Shown here: in pieces, positions 9,068 to 18,114 of the stretch
How the letters are laid out: the number at the start of each line of letters is the position of its first letter
Position numbering within the stretch: position 1 is the first letter of the stretch
Notes under the pieces: generated by a model
The model's database searches: none
Told to the model about the DNA's origin: nothing
What the model saw: the letters and a program-made list of their open reading frames with translations, nothing else
Source of the DNA: G965202665 sp965243835
GTDB taxonomy: Bacteria > Actinomycetota > Acidimicrobiia > Spongiisociales > Spongiisociaceae
Length of the DNA stretch: 64,000 nucleotides
Reading direction: 5' to 3'
NCBI GenBank assembly: GCA_965243835.1
Contig: OZ251578.1
Coordinates: forward strand, 1,240,001-1,304,000
Translations under genes and position numbers: made by a program

Positions 9068-10036
9068 ATGCCGGGTTTCTGGATTTGGGCGGCGGCGATC
9101 GTCGTTGCGGTTACGGCGGCGGCGCTGGTTGCGCGGCGACTGGCCGTCCGCCGCGCGCGCCGTCCCGATCCCGCCGGGGGGCGGACGGGGGCGGGGGGCG
9201 GATTGGGGGCTTTGCTGGCCCGGTTTCGGGGCGGCGCAGATCCGGAGTACTGGCGGGAAATGGAGAAGACCTTGCTGGGGGCCGACTTGGGCCCGGCGCT
9301 GACCGCCCGCATCTTGGAGAGGGCGCGGGAGGCCGCCCCCGACGACGCCGGCGGGTTGCGCCGGCTGGTGGAACGGGAGTTGGCCGGGGCCATGTCGGAG
9401 GGGGAGCGGGCGTTGCGCCGGGACGGGTCGCCGGCGGCGGTGGCGCTGGTGGGGGTGAACGGCTCCGGCAAGACCACCACCGCCGCCAAACTGGCCGCCC
9501 GTTTGACCGGGGAGGGGAGCAAATGCCTGCTGGCGGCGGCGGACACCTACCGGGCGGCGGCCGGCGAGCAACTGAAAACCTGGGGCAGGCGCCTGGGGGT
9601 GGAAGTGGTGACGGGTGCGCCCGGAGGCGACCCGGCGGCGGTGGCCTACGACGCGTTGACGGCCGGGAAGTCCCGGGGAATGGAGGCGGTGCTGGTGGAC
9701 ACCGCCGGGCGGTTGCATGACAACCGCAATTTGATGCGGGAGGTGGCCAAGATCGTGCGGGTGCTGGGCCGGGACGGCCGTCCGGCCCCGGAGGTGCTGT
9801 TGGTGTTGGACGCCTCCACCGGCCAAAACGGTTTGGCCCAAGCCCGTGTATTCACCGAACAGGCGGGGGTGACCGGTATTGTATTAACCAAATTGGACGG
9901 TACGGCCAAAGGAGGAGCGGCGGTGGCGGTGGAACACGAATTGGGAATTCCGGTGAAGTTCATCGGCGTAGGGGAAGGTCCCGGCGACCTGCTCCCCTTT
10001 GACAGGGCGTCGTTCGCGGCGAGCCTGGTGCGATGA
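9068..10036 (+). CDS. ftsY: Signal recognition particle receptor FtsY
   Basis: 322 residues. This is the SRP receptor GTPase that docks ribosome-nascent chains at the Sec translocon. A membrane-anchoring hydrophobic segment lies at 4-22, followed by a basic, Gly-rich linker. The NG domain contains G1 GVNGSGKTTT (129-138), the ADTYRAAAGEQL box, DTAGR and TKLDGTAKGG. The stop overlaps the cdd start by four bases (ATGA). The short linker and N-terminal membrane segment are typical of actinobacterial FtsY. Confidence 0.96.
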   Translation: MPGFWIWAAAIVVAVTAAALVARRLAVRRARRPDPAGGRTGAGGGLGALLARFRGGADPEYWREMEKTLLGADLGPALTARILERAREAAPDDAGGLRRLVERELAGAMSEGERALRRDGSPAAVALVGVNGSGKTTTAAKLAARLTGEGSKCLLAAADTYRAAAGEQLKTWGRRLGVEVVTGAPGGDPAAVAYDALTAGKSRGMEAVLVDTAGRLHDNRNLMREVAKIVRVLGRDGRPAPEVLLVLDASTGQNGLAQARVFTEQAGVTGIVLTKLDGTAKGGAAVAVEHELGIPVKFIGVGEGPGDLLPFDRASFAASLVR

Positions 10037-10449
10037 CCGGCGAACGGGCTTCGGACTCCTGCTCCGCGGAGGAGCTGGCCGCCGCGGCGCGGCGGGCGGC
10101 CCAAGGGGCCTACGCCCCCTATTCCAACTTTCACGTGGGGGCGGTGGTAGTGGACGAGGAAGGGAACCTGCACGCCGGGGCCAACGTGGAGAATGCCGCC
10201 TACGGTTCCTGCATCTGCGCCGAAGCCACCGCCATTTCCGGGGCGGCCGCCCGGGGGGTGCGACGGATGGACATGGTGGCGGTGGCCTGCGTGGACGCGG
10301 CGGATACGGACGGGGCTTACCCATGCGGCAACTGCCGACAGTTGATGAACGAGTTCGGGGTGAAGCGGGTGATAGTTACCGCGGGGGAGGGGTCCGAAAT
10401 TCGCCTTCACCAGTTCGGCGATTTGCATCCGCACGGGTTTTTTCTATAA
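10033..10449 (+). CDS. cdd: Cytidine deaminase
   Basis: 138 residues, the small tetrameric type. It deaminates cytidine and deoxycytidine in pyrimidine salvage. The zinc site is complete: ICAEATA (Cys 62, Glu 64) and PCGNCRQ (Cys 98, Cys 101). The substrate-binding YSNFHVGA and NVENAAYGS blocks are also present. It is translationally coupled to ftsY through ATGA. Confidence 0.94.
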   Translation: MTGERASDSCSAEELAAAARRAAQGAYAPYSNFHVGAVVVDEEGNLHAGANVENAAYGSCICAEATAISGAAARGVRRMDMVAVACVDAADTDGAYPCGNCRQLMNEFGVKRVIVTAGEGSEIRLHQFGDLHPHGFFL

Positions 10450-10458
10450 GGAACGGGA

Positions 10459-11532
10459 ATGGCCGATTCCGCCGGGGGGTTGAACCAGCCCTTTGACCTG
10501 CCGGTGCGCCCTATGAAAGCCCGGGTGCGGGAAACCCCTCCCTCCGGCGGGGGATGGGCCTACGAACCGAAGTGGGACGGTTTTCGGGCGATCGCTTTCG
10601 GGGGAGGGGGGGAGGATGCGGTGCGGATGGACTCTCGCAACGGCCGCGACCTGTTGCGTTATTTCCCCGAACTGCGCCCCGCCCTGCGCGGTTTGCCGCC
10701 GGGGACGGTGGTGGACGGGGAGGCGCTGGCGGTGGTGGAAGACGCCACCAGCTTCGACGCCCTGCAACTGCGCATTCACCCGGCACGCTCCCGGATCGAT
10801 CGGCTGGCCGAGGAGTCGCCCGCCTCGCTGGTGGCTTTCGACCTGCTGTCCATGGAGGGGAAGGACCTTACCGGAGCCCCCTATGCGGAGCGCCGGGGCC
10901 GGTTGGAGGAGTTGTTTCGGGAAATGGACCGCCCTCCATGGCATATAACTCCGGTTACTTACGACGTGGCCGAAGCCTCCCGCTGGTTTCACGAATACGA
11001 GTCGGCGGGATGCGACGGGATCATCGCCAAACGCACCGACGGGATTTACCGGCAGGACAAGCGGGAGTGGGTGAAGTGGAAGCATCGTCGGGAGGCGGAC
11101 TGCGTGGTGGGCGGCTACCGGGTGCATAAAGACGGAGACAAGTTGGGTTCCATCCTGCTCGGTTTGTACGACGATTCCGGCGAACTGCACTTCATCGGTC
11201 ATTGTTCGGGGTTTTCCAACGCGGACCGGGCGGAGCTGTTGCGGCAGTTCGAAAGCCTCCGCTCCGAAGAAAGTTTCGGGGGGGCCGACCATACCCGTCG
11301 TCCGGGGGCCCTGAGCCGCTGGTCCACCGAACGCACCCGGGACTGGGTCCCGGTGGAGCCGGGGGTGGTGGTTGCGGTCAGCTACGACCAACTGGAGGGA
11401 ATCCGTTTTCGGCACGCCACCCGTTTTGAACGTTGGCGGCCCGACAAACCGGCCGGGGAATGCACCCTGGAACAACTGGTTCGCCCCTCCGGCGCCGGCT
11501 TCTCCCAAGTAGTCGGGGTCCCGGAGCAGTAA
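10459..11532 (+). CDS. ligC: ATP-dependent DNA ligase, LigC type
   Basis: 357 residues. It seals nicks using ATP, and in actinobacteria LigC-type ligases act in repair beside the NAD-dependent LigA. The adenylation lysine lies in motif I YEPKWDGFRAI (Lys 38). VVDGEALAV and KDLTGAPYAERRGRLEEL follow, then GCDGIIAKRTDG (motif IV), EWVKWKHRREADCVVGGYR (motif V), and a C-terminal OB fold. There are no polymerase or nuclease modules, so it is not LigD. It is the last gene before a strong hairpin. Confidence 0.92.
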   Translation: MADSAGGLNQPFDLPVRPMKARVRETPPSGGGWAYEPKWDGFRAIAFGGGGEDAVRMDSRNGRDLLRYFPELRPALRGLPPGTVVDGEALAVVEDATSFDALQLRIHPARSRIDRLAEESPASLVAFDLLSMEGKDLTGAPYAERRGRLEELFREMDRPPWHITPVTYDVAEASRWFHEYESAGCDGIIAKRTDGIYRQDKREWVKWKHRREADCVVGGYRVHKDGDKLGSILLGLYDDSGELHFIGHCSGFSNADRAELLRQFESLRSEESFGGADHTRRPGALSRWSTERTRDWVPVEPGVVVAVSYDQLEGIRFRHATRFERWRPDKPAGECTLEQLVRPSGAGFSQVVGVPEQ

Positions 11533-11536
11533 AGGG

Positions 11537-11572
11537 CCCGGCCCCCCCGGGTGTTGGGGCGGGGGGGCCGGG
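11537..11572. terminator. Strong hairpin between convergent ligC and surface-protein gene
   Basis: A perfect 13-bp stem (11537-11549 pairing with 11560-11572, all G and C) encloses a 10-base loop. It sits 4 bases after the ligC stop and 19 bases after the end of the oppositely oriented surface-protein gene, so it can serve both. There is no long T tract on either side, so the mechanism may depend on other factors. Confidence 0.7.
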
Positions 11573-11591
11573 TGGTTGGGGGGTGTTGATT

Positions 11592-14500
11592 TCAGCTGTC
11601 GGCGGCGGGCGGGGTGTAGTTGACGGCGCGGACGAAGAAGGAAGCCATTTGCGCCCGGGTTACGGGTTGGTCGGGGCAGTAGTTGAGAGGCTCGGCGCTG
11701 CACCCTCTGGTGACGCCGGTGTGGTACATCCCCTCCACGGCCCGCACCACCTCCGGAGTCGCGCCCGCTACGTCGTTGAACAGGCCTTCGGGTTCGTCGA
11801 CGGCGTTTATGTCGGGGAAGGAGGCGATCATCATCACCGCCATATCCGCCCGGGTGACGACTCCGCCGGGGTTGAATTGTCCGTCGGGGGCGGCGAAGGC
11901 TCCGGTGGAGACTACCCAGTCGGCGAATGCGCGGTACCAGGCGTCTGTGGGGACGTCGTTGATTTCTATGCCGGTGGGGGGTGTGATGGGCGAGATCCGG
12001 TTGACGGCCCGGTGGAGGAAGGCGGCCATTTGCCTTCTGGTGATCTGCGCCGAGGGGCAGAACTTGGTGGCGTCGTCGGCGTCGCATCCGAGGGTGATTT
12101 CCCAGGCGGCGATTTGTTCGATATTGGCTTGGTGGACGTTGCCGTCCTCGTCGCAGAACCTGCCCTGGCATACCGGCTCCGCCGGGGGCGGGGTTACCGG
12201 ACCGGGGGGCGGTCCGGCGGGGGGAGGCGCGCCCCCGCCGCCTCCGCCGCCTCCGCCGCTGGGGGGCGGGGCTCCGCCTCCTCCTCCGCCTCCTCCTCCG
12301 GGGTCGGCGGTACTCACGTTGGTGATGCGGAAGTCGGCGTTGGCGCGGCCGTAGGCGCTGTCGGCGGCTATTCTGATGCGCTCCGTTTGTTCGGTTAGGG
12401 TGTCGCTGAGGATGACCACCCGGAAATTGCCCGTAGCGCTCGACGCTTCAGCGGGGATGGTGATAGTCAAAGACGACGAACCCTGGTTGCGGTAATCGCT
12501 GTCCCGGGTGGCGGTGCTTCCCGCGGCGCCCACTGTTACCCGCACCGGGGTGGGTTGGGAGCTCCGGTTGCCTACCAGGGCGGCGGTGACGGTTACGCGA
12601 AGAGGGGAGGTTCCCCGGTTCTCAGCCGCCGTGTCCGGGCTTATGGTCAGGGCGATCCCGGTGGGCGGGCCGTCGTTGTCGACGATCTCCAAGGCGCCGG
12701 GGTTGACGATGAACCCGGCTAGGGCGCCGGTTACGAGCAGGGTTTCGTCTGGTTCGTCGATGTTGTCGTCGCGGGGTCCGCTCAGGTCGAGGGTAAATGC
12801 GGCGGTGGCGCTGTTCTGGGTGGCGGGGATGGTGATCTGGCTGGGGAAGCTGGTCGCTTGGTAATCAGCCGCGGAGGCAGTCCCCCCCGGGGTGAGCGGT
12901 ATCGTCTGCGCGTCGGGCAAACTTTTCCCACTGGGGTAGGAGGCCCGTATCTTGACGGTGGTGGTTCCGGTTCCTTCCTCCAGTGACGCCAGTGGTTCGT
13001 CGGAGGCGTTCAGGAACGCGAGGGTGATGGCCGCGTCGTCGTCGATGATCGTCAACTGCGCTTCTCCTATTGTTCCTATCGGGAGATCGGTGTCGTCTCC
13101 GGTGACGGTCACCGTTTCCGGCCCTTCCGCGTCCGTGTCGTCTTCGGTGTCTATTATCAGCTGGAATGTTTGGGTCCCGGTGGTTTCGTACTGGTCGATT
13201 ACGATGTTGAAGACGCCTACCGTTTGGTAGTCGGTCCCGGCGGCGGCTTCCCCGGTTTCTCCGGCTTTCCCGACCGTTATGGGGATGGACACCGTTTTGT
13301 CGGATACGGTGCCTCCTTGGTAGGCGGCCCGGACTTGTACCGTGGTGTTGGGGCTTTCGTTTTCTTGGACGCTGGCCAGGGCGCCCCCGCCGGGGGTTTG
13401 CAAGGCTAGGACGACATTGGGGGCGTCGTCGTTGTCCGCGATTTTGAGGGTGGCTCCTAGTACGGCTAAGGAGTTAACGGGGTCGCCGGTGATTTGTATG
13501 GTTTCCTCGTCTTCTTCGTCGGCGTTGTCGTCCTGAACCGTGATCGTGAAAGTCGCTTCCCCTTCCGTTTCGTTAGCCGCGACGACTACTCCCAGCTCGT
13601 GGTTGGAGGGGGTGCCGGTCGGGGCGGTGAGGCCGCTTATCCGGTAGTCCTCCCGCGCCGTCCAAGCGTTGTTGGTGTCTTCGGCGGCGGAGCCGCCGCC
13701 GATGTTGAGCCCCACCACCGTCTCCGCGGCCACCGCCCCGGGCATGGTCACCTTCACTTTCACCTGCGACGCGCCGCTGTCTTCCCCTAGGGATGTCAGG
13801 TCGGAGTCGTCGGCCGGGTTGAGCAGTTCCACTTGTATGCCGGAGCTGGCATCCACGATATTCAACGTAGCCGAATCCGTATTCGTGGAATCCCCCGCTT
13901 CGGTTCCGGTGATTTTCAACGTTTCCGTCGACTCCGCATCCCCGTCGTCCCGGGCGGTCACGCTGAATGTGCCGTCAGCTGTGGCCTGCCCGGCGGGAAT
14001 GCTGATATTAAACGTGTCCGTATTCGTACAAGCGTCCGTGCTGGTATCCGGGCAGGATGTAGCCAAAGTAGCTCCGTTGGAGTCCCCGGACGCCACCGCC
14101 ACGTTCACGGTCGTGGCCGCCGTCAACTCCGAACCAGACGCCCCCCTAAACCCGACCGTGACCGTAATCGTATGCGCATCCGACTGCTCCGCCACCGTCT
14201 GCGGCGACACCGACACATCCAACACATCGTCGCTGGCTCCAATCGTCAGCGTATCCGCAGTGACCGTCCCGCCGGGAACCGTGCCCGTAATCAAAAACGT
14301 CTCCGCCCCCTCCGTTATCGCGTCATCAGACACCGCCAACCCCGTAAGGTTCGTCCACCCGCTATCAGTATTGGAACCGGTAGGGATAGTCACCGCCACC
14401 GGCGAGGCGGGAGCGGTGAAATCACCCCCAGATCCCTCCGTCGCCGACGCCGGCGATGCCTCCCCGGCGGTTACCGACACCACCAAACCAGAGGTCAAAT

Positions 14501-17099
14501 CATTCGTCACCCCCGAACCCAAAGCGGCCCGCACCCGCACCGCCACCGTACCGCCCTCCGACAAATCCTTCTGCTCCCCGTTCGTTCCGATGTCGGTATC
14601 CGCCGTCAACACCACATCCAAATCATCATCGGTAATCCCCAACACCGCCCCGCTCACCGCAAACCCCGTCACGGAACCACCCACCGCAATAGACTCCGCT
14701 CCCTCCGCCCTCATGTCCTGCATAATCCCCAACCCCGACAACGCCGTGGCGCTACTTTCTGTACTTCCGGCCGGGATGCTCAACGTCACCGCCGACCCCG
14801 GAGCGGTGAAATCCTGCGTATCCGCGTTCGCGCCCGCCGCGAACGACAACACCACATCCGTGGCCCCCGTCAACACCGAACTAGTCGCCCCCGCAAAACG
14901 GGCCGTAGCTGTCACCGCCCCCGCGTCCCCATCTCCCTCACCCACCGCGGTTGCGCTCAACACCAGTTCGATCGTTTCCCTAATCTCCAAATCAGCATCC
15001 GTCACAGCCAGATCGTTGCCCGTCCCACTGAACCGGATAGTCTCCGGCCCCTCCGCCACCCCGTCGTCCCGGGGGGTGATCGTCACATCCGCCGTATCAG
15101 ATTCGGTACCCCCGTTCGGGATAGTAACACTCACCGTCGCCGCGCTCCGCGTGTAATCACCCGACGAACCCAGGGCGGCGGTGCCGCCCGCCGCTCCCAC
15201 CGTAACCGTCACCGTCGTCGCAGACGACACCGCCGACCCGGCGGTGGCCTTCACCCGCACCGTCTGCGCCCCCCCGCTCTCACTGACCCCCGACAACGCC
15301 GGATCGCCGGCAACCGCTTGGTGGAAACTCAAAGCAACCGGAATATGCGGATCGTCGAGATCAATCTCCGCCGAAGTCACCGTCACCGCCCGCCCCACCG
15401 ACGCCGTCCCGGTAACCGCTATCTTCTCCGTCCCCTCATCACTATTGTCCGCCGTGGGCGTCAACGTAAACGACTTGCTCCCAGTTAACTGCCTCGCCGG
15501 GATGCTCACCGTAAACCCATTGCCCGAAACCCCCGACCCTCCGGTCGTGAAATCCGTATCCGGGGTAGCCCCGTTGGTAGCGCCGGCCCCCACCGTCACC
15601 GCCACATCCGTCGCCGACGTCAACACAGACGACTGCCCCGCGAACCGGGCCGTAACCGTTACCGTCGTCGCGCCGTCGCCCTCCCTCACCCTCGCCGTAT
15701 CCACCGACAACGCAATATCCGCATCGTCATCCGCGATCGTCAACGTAGCCGCCGTCGCGTCCCCAAACGACGACGAACCCGTCACCGTGAATGTCTCCGC
15801 GCCCTCCACCACCGTATCATCGGTAACAGTCAACCCCGCCAACGAACCCGCCGTCGTCGACGACACCTTCTGCGTCGGGATAGTGACCGTATTCGCCGGC
15901 GACGCAGAATACGTTAGATCACCCGTCCCCGCCTGCCCCGCGCTCGGGGTGGCCGCCCCCGCCGCCGACAACGTCACCACTGTCGCCGACCCAAGCACCG
16001 ACGACCCCACACCCCGATGACTCCCGGGGGTGCCGCCAGTATTCGGTTCGCGCCACTTGCCGGCGAACCTGCCCGACACCGACACCCCCGACCCGCTGTC
16101 CCCCTCCGTCAACACCGCCTGGTTTCCGTCCTCCCCGCTGTCGGTATCCACCACCACCTCCACCTGCGTATCATCATCCAAAATCGTCACCGGCACCCGA
16201 CGATGCGTAAAACCCGCCGGGTTATCCTTCAACCCTATATAAAACACTTCATCCCCCTCCGCCTTATTATCATTAGCTATCCTAATATTCAAGTTTTTGT
16301 TACCCTGATCAAACGCGTCCGCCCCAAGGGTGCCATCCGGAATACTAATCCTAGCACGATTCGATGTATTCAAAGTATGGTGATCAGAAGCCCAATCATC
16401 TGATGATCCAGGATCGGAACCATCTATACCATTAGCAGTTCCTTCATGGTATTTAACCACCAGATTCAATGTCGAACCATACGTGTTACCAGTTGAAGCC
16501 GTAAACACATCATTGGTAACACCGCCCAACGCACCATGCACGTAAATCCAAAAATCCTGATGATGATGATTTTCAATCCTCGTCAAAGCCGTCTTCTTCG
16601 GCGTGGTCTCGTCACCCTCCGCCGTCAGCTGAATCACCCGATCCTGATCCGTAATCGCCAAATCAACCGGTGCTATCGTATACCCGGTCGCCGTGCCCGT
16701 AAACCGGATCGTCTCATGTTGCTCGGTTATCGTGTCGCTGACCGGCGTGATCGTAACACTGGCAGAAATACCCTGCAAAGCGGCTGCACCGATCGTCACC
16801 GTGACTGAACTCTTGTTCCGCGTGTAATCATTGGAGGCCCCTACGGTGGCGGTGCCGCCCGCCGCCCCCACCGTCACCGTCACCGACACGTCGGTCGCCG
16901 GCGCTGCCGAAGCGACCGCCTTCACCTGCAGGGTCTGCGCGCCGCCATCCTCCCCTATCGCAGTCACCGTCGTGGAAGTATTCGACGCGTCCACCAAACT
17001 AAGGGTGATCGTCGCCCCTTGCCCCGCTACCGGAACCGGGGCGGACACCAACGCCGACGCCAACCCCAACGCCGAAACCGCAACCAACACCCGTCGCAT
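11592..17099 (-). CDS. Large secreted Calx-beta repeat protein with C-terminal SLH domains
   Basis: 1835 residues from ATG at 17099, chosen over the TTG at 17102 because AAGGAGG lies at ideal distance. A Sec signal peptide (1-28, ending near PVAGQG) is followed by about twelve Calx-beta-like repeats of 110-130 residues. Each repeat ends in an acidic strand such as AITDQD, TILDDD, TIADDD or EIVDND, which suggests calcium-dependent folding. Next come two poly-Gly/Pro linkers, then three SLH repeats (ITRRQMAAFLHRAV, VTRADMAVMM, VTRAQMASFFVRAV) for cell-wall attachment. The likely role is adhesin or surface-layer component; this is inference. The stretch around 16200-16600 is visibly AT-richer than the rest, hinting at a differently sourced repeat. 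Confidence 0.9.
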   Translation of the reverse strand: MRRVLVAVSALGLASALVSAPVPVAGQGATITLSLVDASNTSTTVTAIGEDGGAQTLQVKAVASAAPATDVSVTVTVGAAGGTATVGASNDYTRNKSSVTVTIGAAALQGISASVTITPVSDTITEQHETIRFTGTATGYTIAPVDLAITDQDRVIQLTAEGDETTPKKTALTRIENHHHQDFWIYVHGALGGVTNDVFTASTGNTYGSTLNLVVKYHEGTANGIDGSDPGSSDDWASDHHTLNTSNRARISIPDGTLGADAFDQGNKNLNIRIANDNKAEGDEVFYIGLKDNPAGFTHRRVPVTILDDDTQVEVVVDTDSGEDGNQAVLTEGDSGSGVSVSGRFAGKWREPNTGGTPGSHRGVGSSVLGSATVVTLSAAGAATPSAGQAGTGDLTYSASPANTVTIPTQKVSSTTAGSLAGLTVTDDTVVEGAETFTVTGSSSFGDATAATLTIADDDADIALSVDTARVREGDGATTVTVTARFAGQSSVLTSATDVAVTVGAGATNGATPDTDFTTGGSGVSGNGFTVSIPARQLTGSKSFTLTPTADNSDEGTEKIAVTGTASVGRAVTVTSAEIDLDDPHIPVALSFHQAVAGDPALSGVSESGGAQTVRVKATAGSAVSSATTVTVTVGAAGGTAALGSSGDYTRSAATVSVTIPNGGTESDTADVTITPRDDGVAEGPETIRFSGTGNDLAVTDADLEIRETIELVLSATAVGEGDGDAGAVTATARFAGATSSVLTGATDVVLSFAAGANADTQDFTAPGSAVTLSIPAGSTESSATALSGLGIMQDMRAEGAESIAVGGSVTGFAVSGAVLGITDDDLDVVLTADTDIGTNGEQKDLSEGGTVAVRVRAALGSGVTNDLTSGLVVSVTAGEASPASATEGSGGDFTAPASPVAVTIPTGSNTDSGWTNLTGLAVSDDAITEGAETFLITGTVPGGTVTADTLTIGASDDVLDVSVSPQTVAEQSDAHTITVTVGFRGASGSELTAATTVNVAVASGDSNGATLATSCPDTSTDACTNTDTFNISIPAGQATADGTFSVTARDDGDAESTETLKITGTEAGDSTNTDSATLNIVDASSGIQVELLNPADDSDLTSLGEDSGASQVKVKVTMPGAVAAETVVGLNIGGGSAAEDTNNAWTAREDYRISGLTAPTGTPSNHELGVVVAANETEGEATFTITVQDDNADEEDEETIQITGDPVNSLAVLGATLKIADNDDAPNVVLALQTPGGGALASVQENESPNTTVQVRAAYQGGTVSDKTVSIPITVGKAGETGEAAAGTDYQTVGVFNIVIDQYETTGTQTFQLIIDTEDDTDAEGPETVTVTGDDTDLPIGTIGEAQLTIIDDDAAITLAFLNASDEPLASLEEGTGTTTVKIRASYPSGKSLPDAQTIPLTPGGTASAADYQATSFPSQITIPATQNSATAAFTLDLSGPRDDNIDEPDETLLVTGALAGFIVNPGALEIVDNDGPPTGIALTISPDTAAENRGTSPLRVTVTAALVGNRSSQPTPVRVTVGAAGSTATRDSDYRNQGSSSLTITIPAEASSATGNFRVVILSDTLTEQTERIRIAADSAYGRANADFRITNVSTADPGGGGGGGGGAPPPSGGGGGGGGGAPPPAGPPPGPVTPPPAEPVCQGRFCDEDGNVHQANIEQIAAWEITLGCDADDATKFCPSAQITRRQMAAFLHRAVNRISPITPPTGIEINDVPTDAWYRAFADWVVSTGAFAAPDGQFNPGGVVTRADMAVMMIASFPDINAVDEPEGLFNDVAGATPEVVRAVEGMYHTGVTRGCSAEPLNYCPDQPVTRAQMASFFVRAVNYTPPAADS

Positions 17100-17173
17100 C
17101 AAAGCCTCCTTTTCGGTCCAACACCGAACTCGCGAACGTTCACCATCGGGCCAACCGACCCAATGTCCGAAAA

Positions 17174-17203
17174 ACGCTACCCCCCCCCCCGATTTGTCAA
17201 ATC
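17174..17203 (-). promoter_or_regulatory. Probable promoter of the surface-protein gene with an 11-C homopolymer in the spacer
   Basis: On the minus strand, TTGACA (17200-17195) is followed by a 15-base spacer and TAGCGT (17179-17174), which fits TAnnnT. Eleven of the spacer bases are one G run (C run 17180-17190 on the plus strand). A perfect dyad GATTTG-T-CAAATC (17191-17203) covers the -35 box. Length change in the run would alter spacer length. The predicted 5' leader is about 65 bases, with AAGGAGG before the ATG. Confidence 0.55.
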
Positions 17204-17253
17204 AAACCCGTACCCCTGCTTGCCGCCCGCGGCGCCAACGCGCGGAAAAACTC

Positions 17254-17265
17254 CAAAATATTTTG
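17254..17265. promoter_or_regulatory. Perfect 12-base palindrome upstream of the surface-protein promoter
   Basis: CAAAATATTTTG is a perfect palindrome about 55 bases upstream of the predicted -35 box, in an AT-rich island inside GC-rich DNA. It could be a regulator site or UP-like element. No known regulator is assigned. Confidence 0.3.
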
Positions 17266-17311
17266 ATGCGAGACGGCGGTTGTCCGGTTAGGTAGTGGAG
17301 GCGAGGGCTGC

Positions 17312-18019
17312 CTAGGCGCGGCCGTAGACGGGGATGGCGGCCCCGGAAATAACCCCGGATTCGCCGGTGAGCGCGAAGTCGGCCACGGCCGCGATCTCTT
17401 CGGGGGAGGGCCACCGCACGTAGTCGGCGTAGGGGAGGGCGGCCCGGGTGGCGGGAGTGTCGATTACCGACGGCAGGATCACGTTGACGGTGATGTTCGC
17501 TTCCTCCAGCTCCAGGGCGGCGGTTTGCGCCAAGGCGACCACCCCCGCCTTGGCCGCGTTGAACGCCGCCTGCCCGGGCGGGGTGTCCAGCGCCGCCCGG
17601 CTTCCCACCAGCAGGATGCGCCCCCCGCCGGAGGCGGTGATGCGGGGAATGGCCGACCGCAAGGTGACAAAGGCCGAACGCAGGTTCAGGTCCAGCATCC
17701 GCTCGAAGCGCAGGTCATCGGTTTCGGCCAGGTCCCTTCCCCCCGCCCATCCTCCCACCAGGCAGGCCAGAGCATCCACCCGCCCGAACCGTTCCGTTAC
17801 CTCCGCCAGAAAAGAGTCCACTTCCGCGGACTCGACGGTGTTCACCCGTCGCAGAATCAGGCGGTCTTCGTCCAAAGGGTGCGTTCGCTCGTAGGCGGCG
17901 GCTTCTTCGGGGATCAGATAGGTGGCCCCGATGCGGAACCCACGGGCGGCCAGCCGACCGGTCAGGGCCGTCCCCAGCGAACCGGTGGCCCCGGTCACCA
18001 CCGCCACCCGCTCGCTCAT
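17312..18019 (-). CDS. Short-chain dehydrogenase/reductase family protein, Phe in place of catalytic Tyr
   Basis: 235 residues with a Rossmann fold: TGATGSLG (9-16) for NAD(P), DALACLVGGWAGG for the second strand, Asn about 112 and Ser 140 (LLVGS). The active-site motif normally YxxxK reads FNAAK (Phe 153, Lys 157), read directly from the TTC codon. The C-terminus SGVISGAAIPVYGRA is typical of FabG-like SDRs. Substrate is unknown, and loss of the Tyr suggests altered or lost oxidoreductase chemistry. The ATG overlaps the stop of a 15-codon upstream ORF as ATGA and has no ribosome-binding site of its own. Confidence 0.85.
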   Translation of the reverse strand: MSERVAVVTGATGSLGTALTGRLAARGFRIGATYLIPEEAAAYERTHPLDEDRLILRRVNTVESAEVDSFLAEVTERFGRVDALACLVGGWAGGRDLAETDDLRFERMLDLNLRSAFVTLRSAIPRITASGGGRILLVGSRAALDTPPGQAAFNAAKAGVVALAQTAALELEEANITVNVILPSVIDTPATRAALPYADYVRWPSPEEIAAVADFALTGESGVISGAAIPVYGRA

Positions 18020-18063
18020 GGTCGCGTAGCCCGGGACGGGGGGAGAGTGGTCGGCGGTCGCAT
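18016..18063 (-). CDS. Possible 15-residue leader peptide coupled to the SDR gene
   Basis: Minus-strand ATG at 18063 follows GGAGG at an 8-base spacing, the best ribosome-binding site in this stretch. It opens MRPPTTLPPSRATRP and then a TGA that overlaps the SDR start (ATGA). The SDR itself has no Shine-Dalgarno sequence, so translation coupling is plausible. TATAAT (18081-18076) lies so close upstream that, if it is the -10 box, the Shine-Dalgarno would not be transcribed; that leaves the reading uncertain. Confidence 0.35.
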   Translation of the reverse strand: MRPPTTLPPSRATRP

Positions 18064-18114
18064 AGTGGAACCTCCATTATATATTTGGATGCGGGATGCG
18101 ATACGGGGAGTCGG

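Noticed and set aside
5552..9841. 1429-codon open frame on the minus strand opposite smc and ftsY
   Set aside because: It is a shadow of GC-rich codon structure: the plus strand encodes complete SMC and FtsY with all motifs, while the minus frame is Pro/Gly/Arg/His-rich with no recognisable domain.
13669..16403. Long plus-strand frames opposite the surface-protein gene
   Set aside because: The minus-strand frame has a signal peptide, regular Calx-beta repeats and SLH domains; the plus frames are antisense shadows without any domain.
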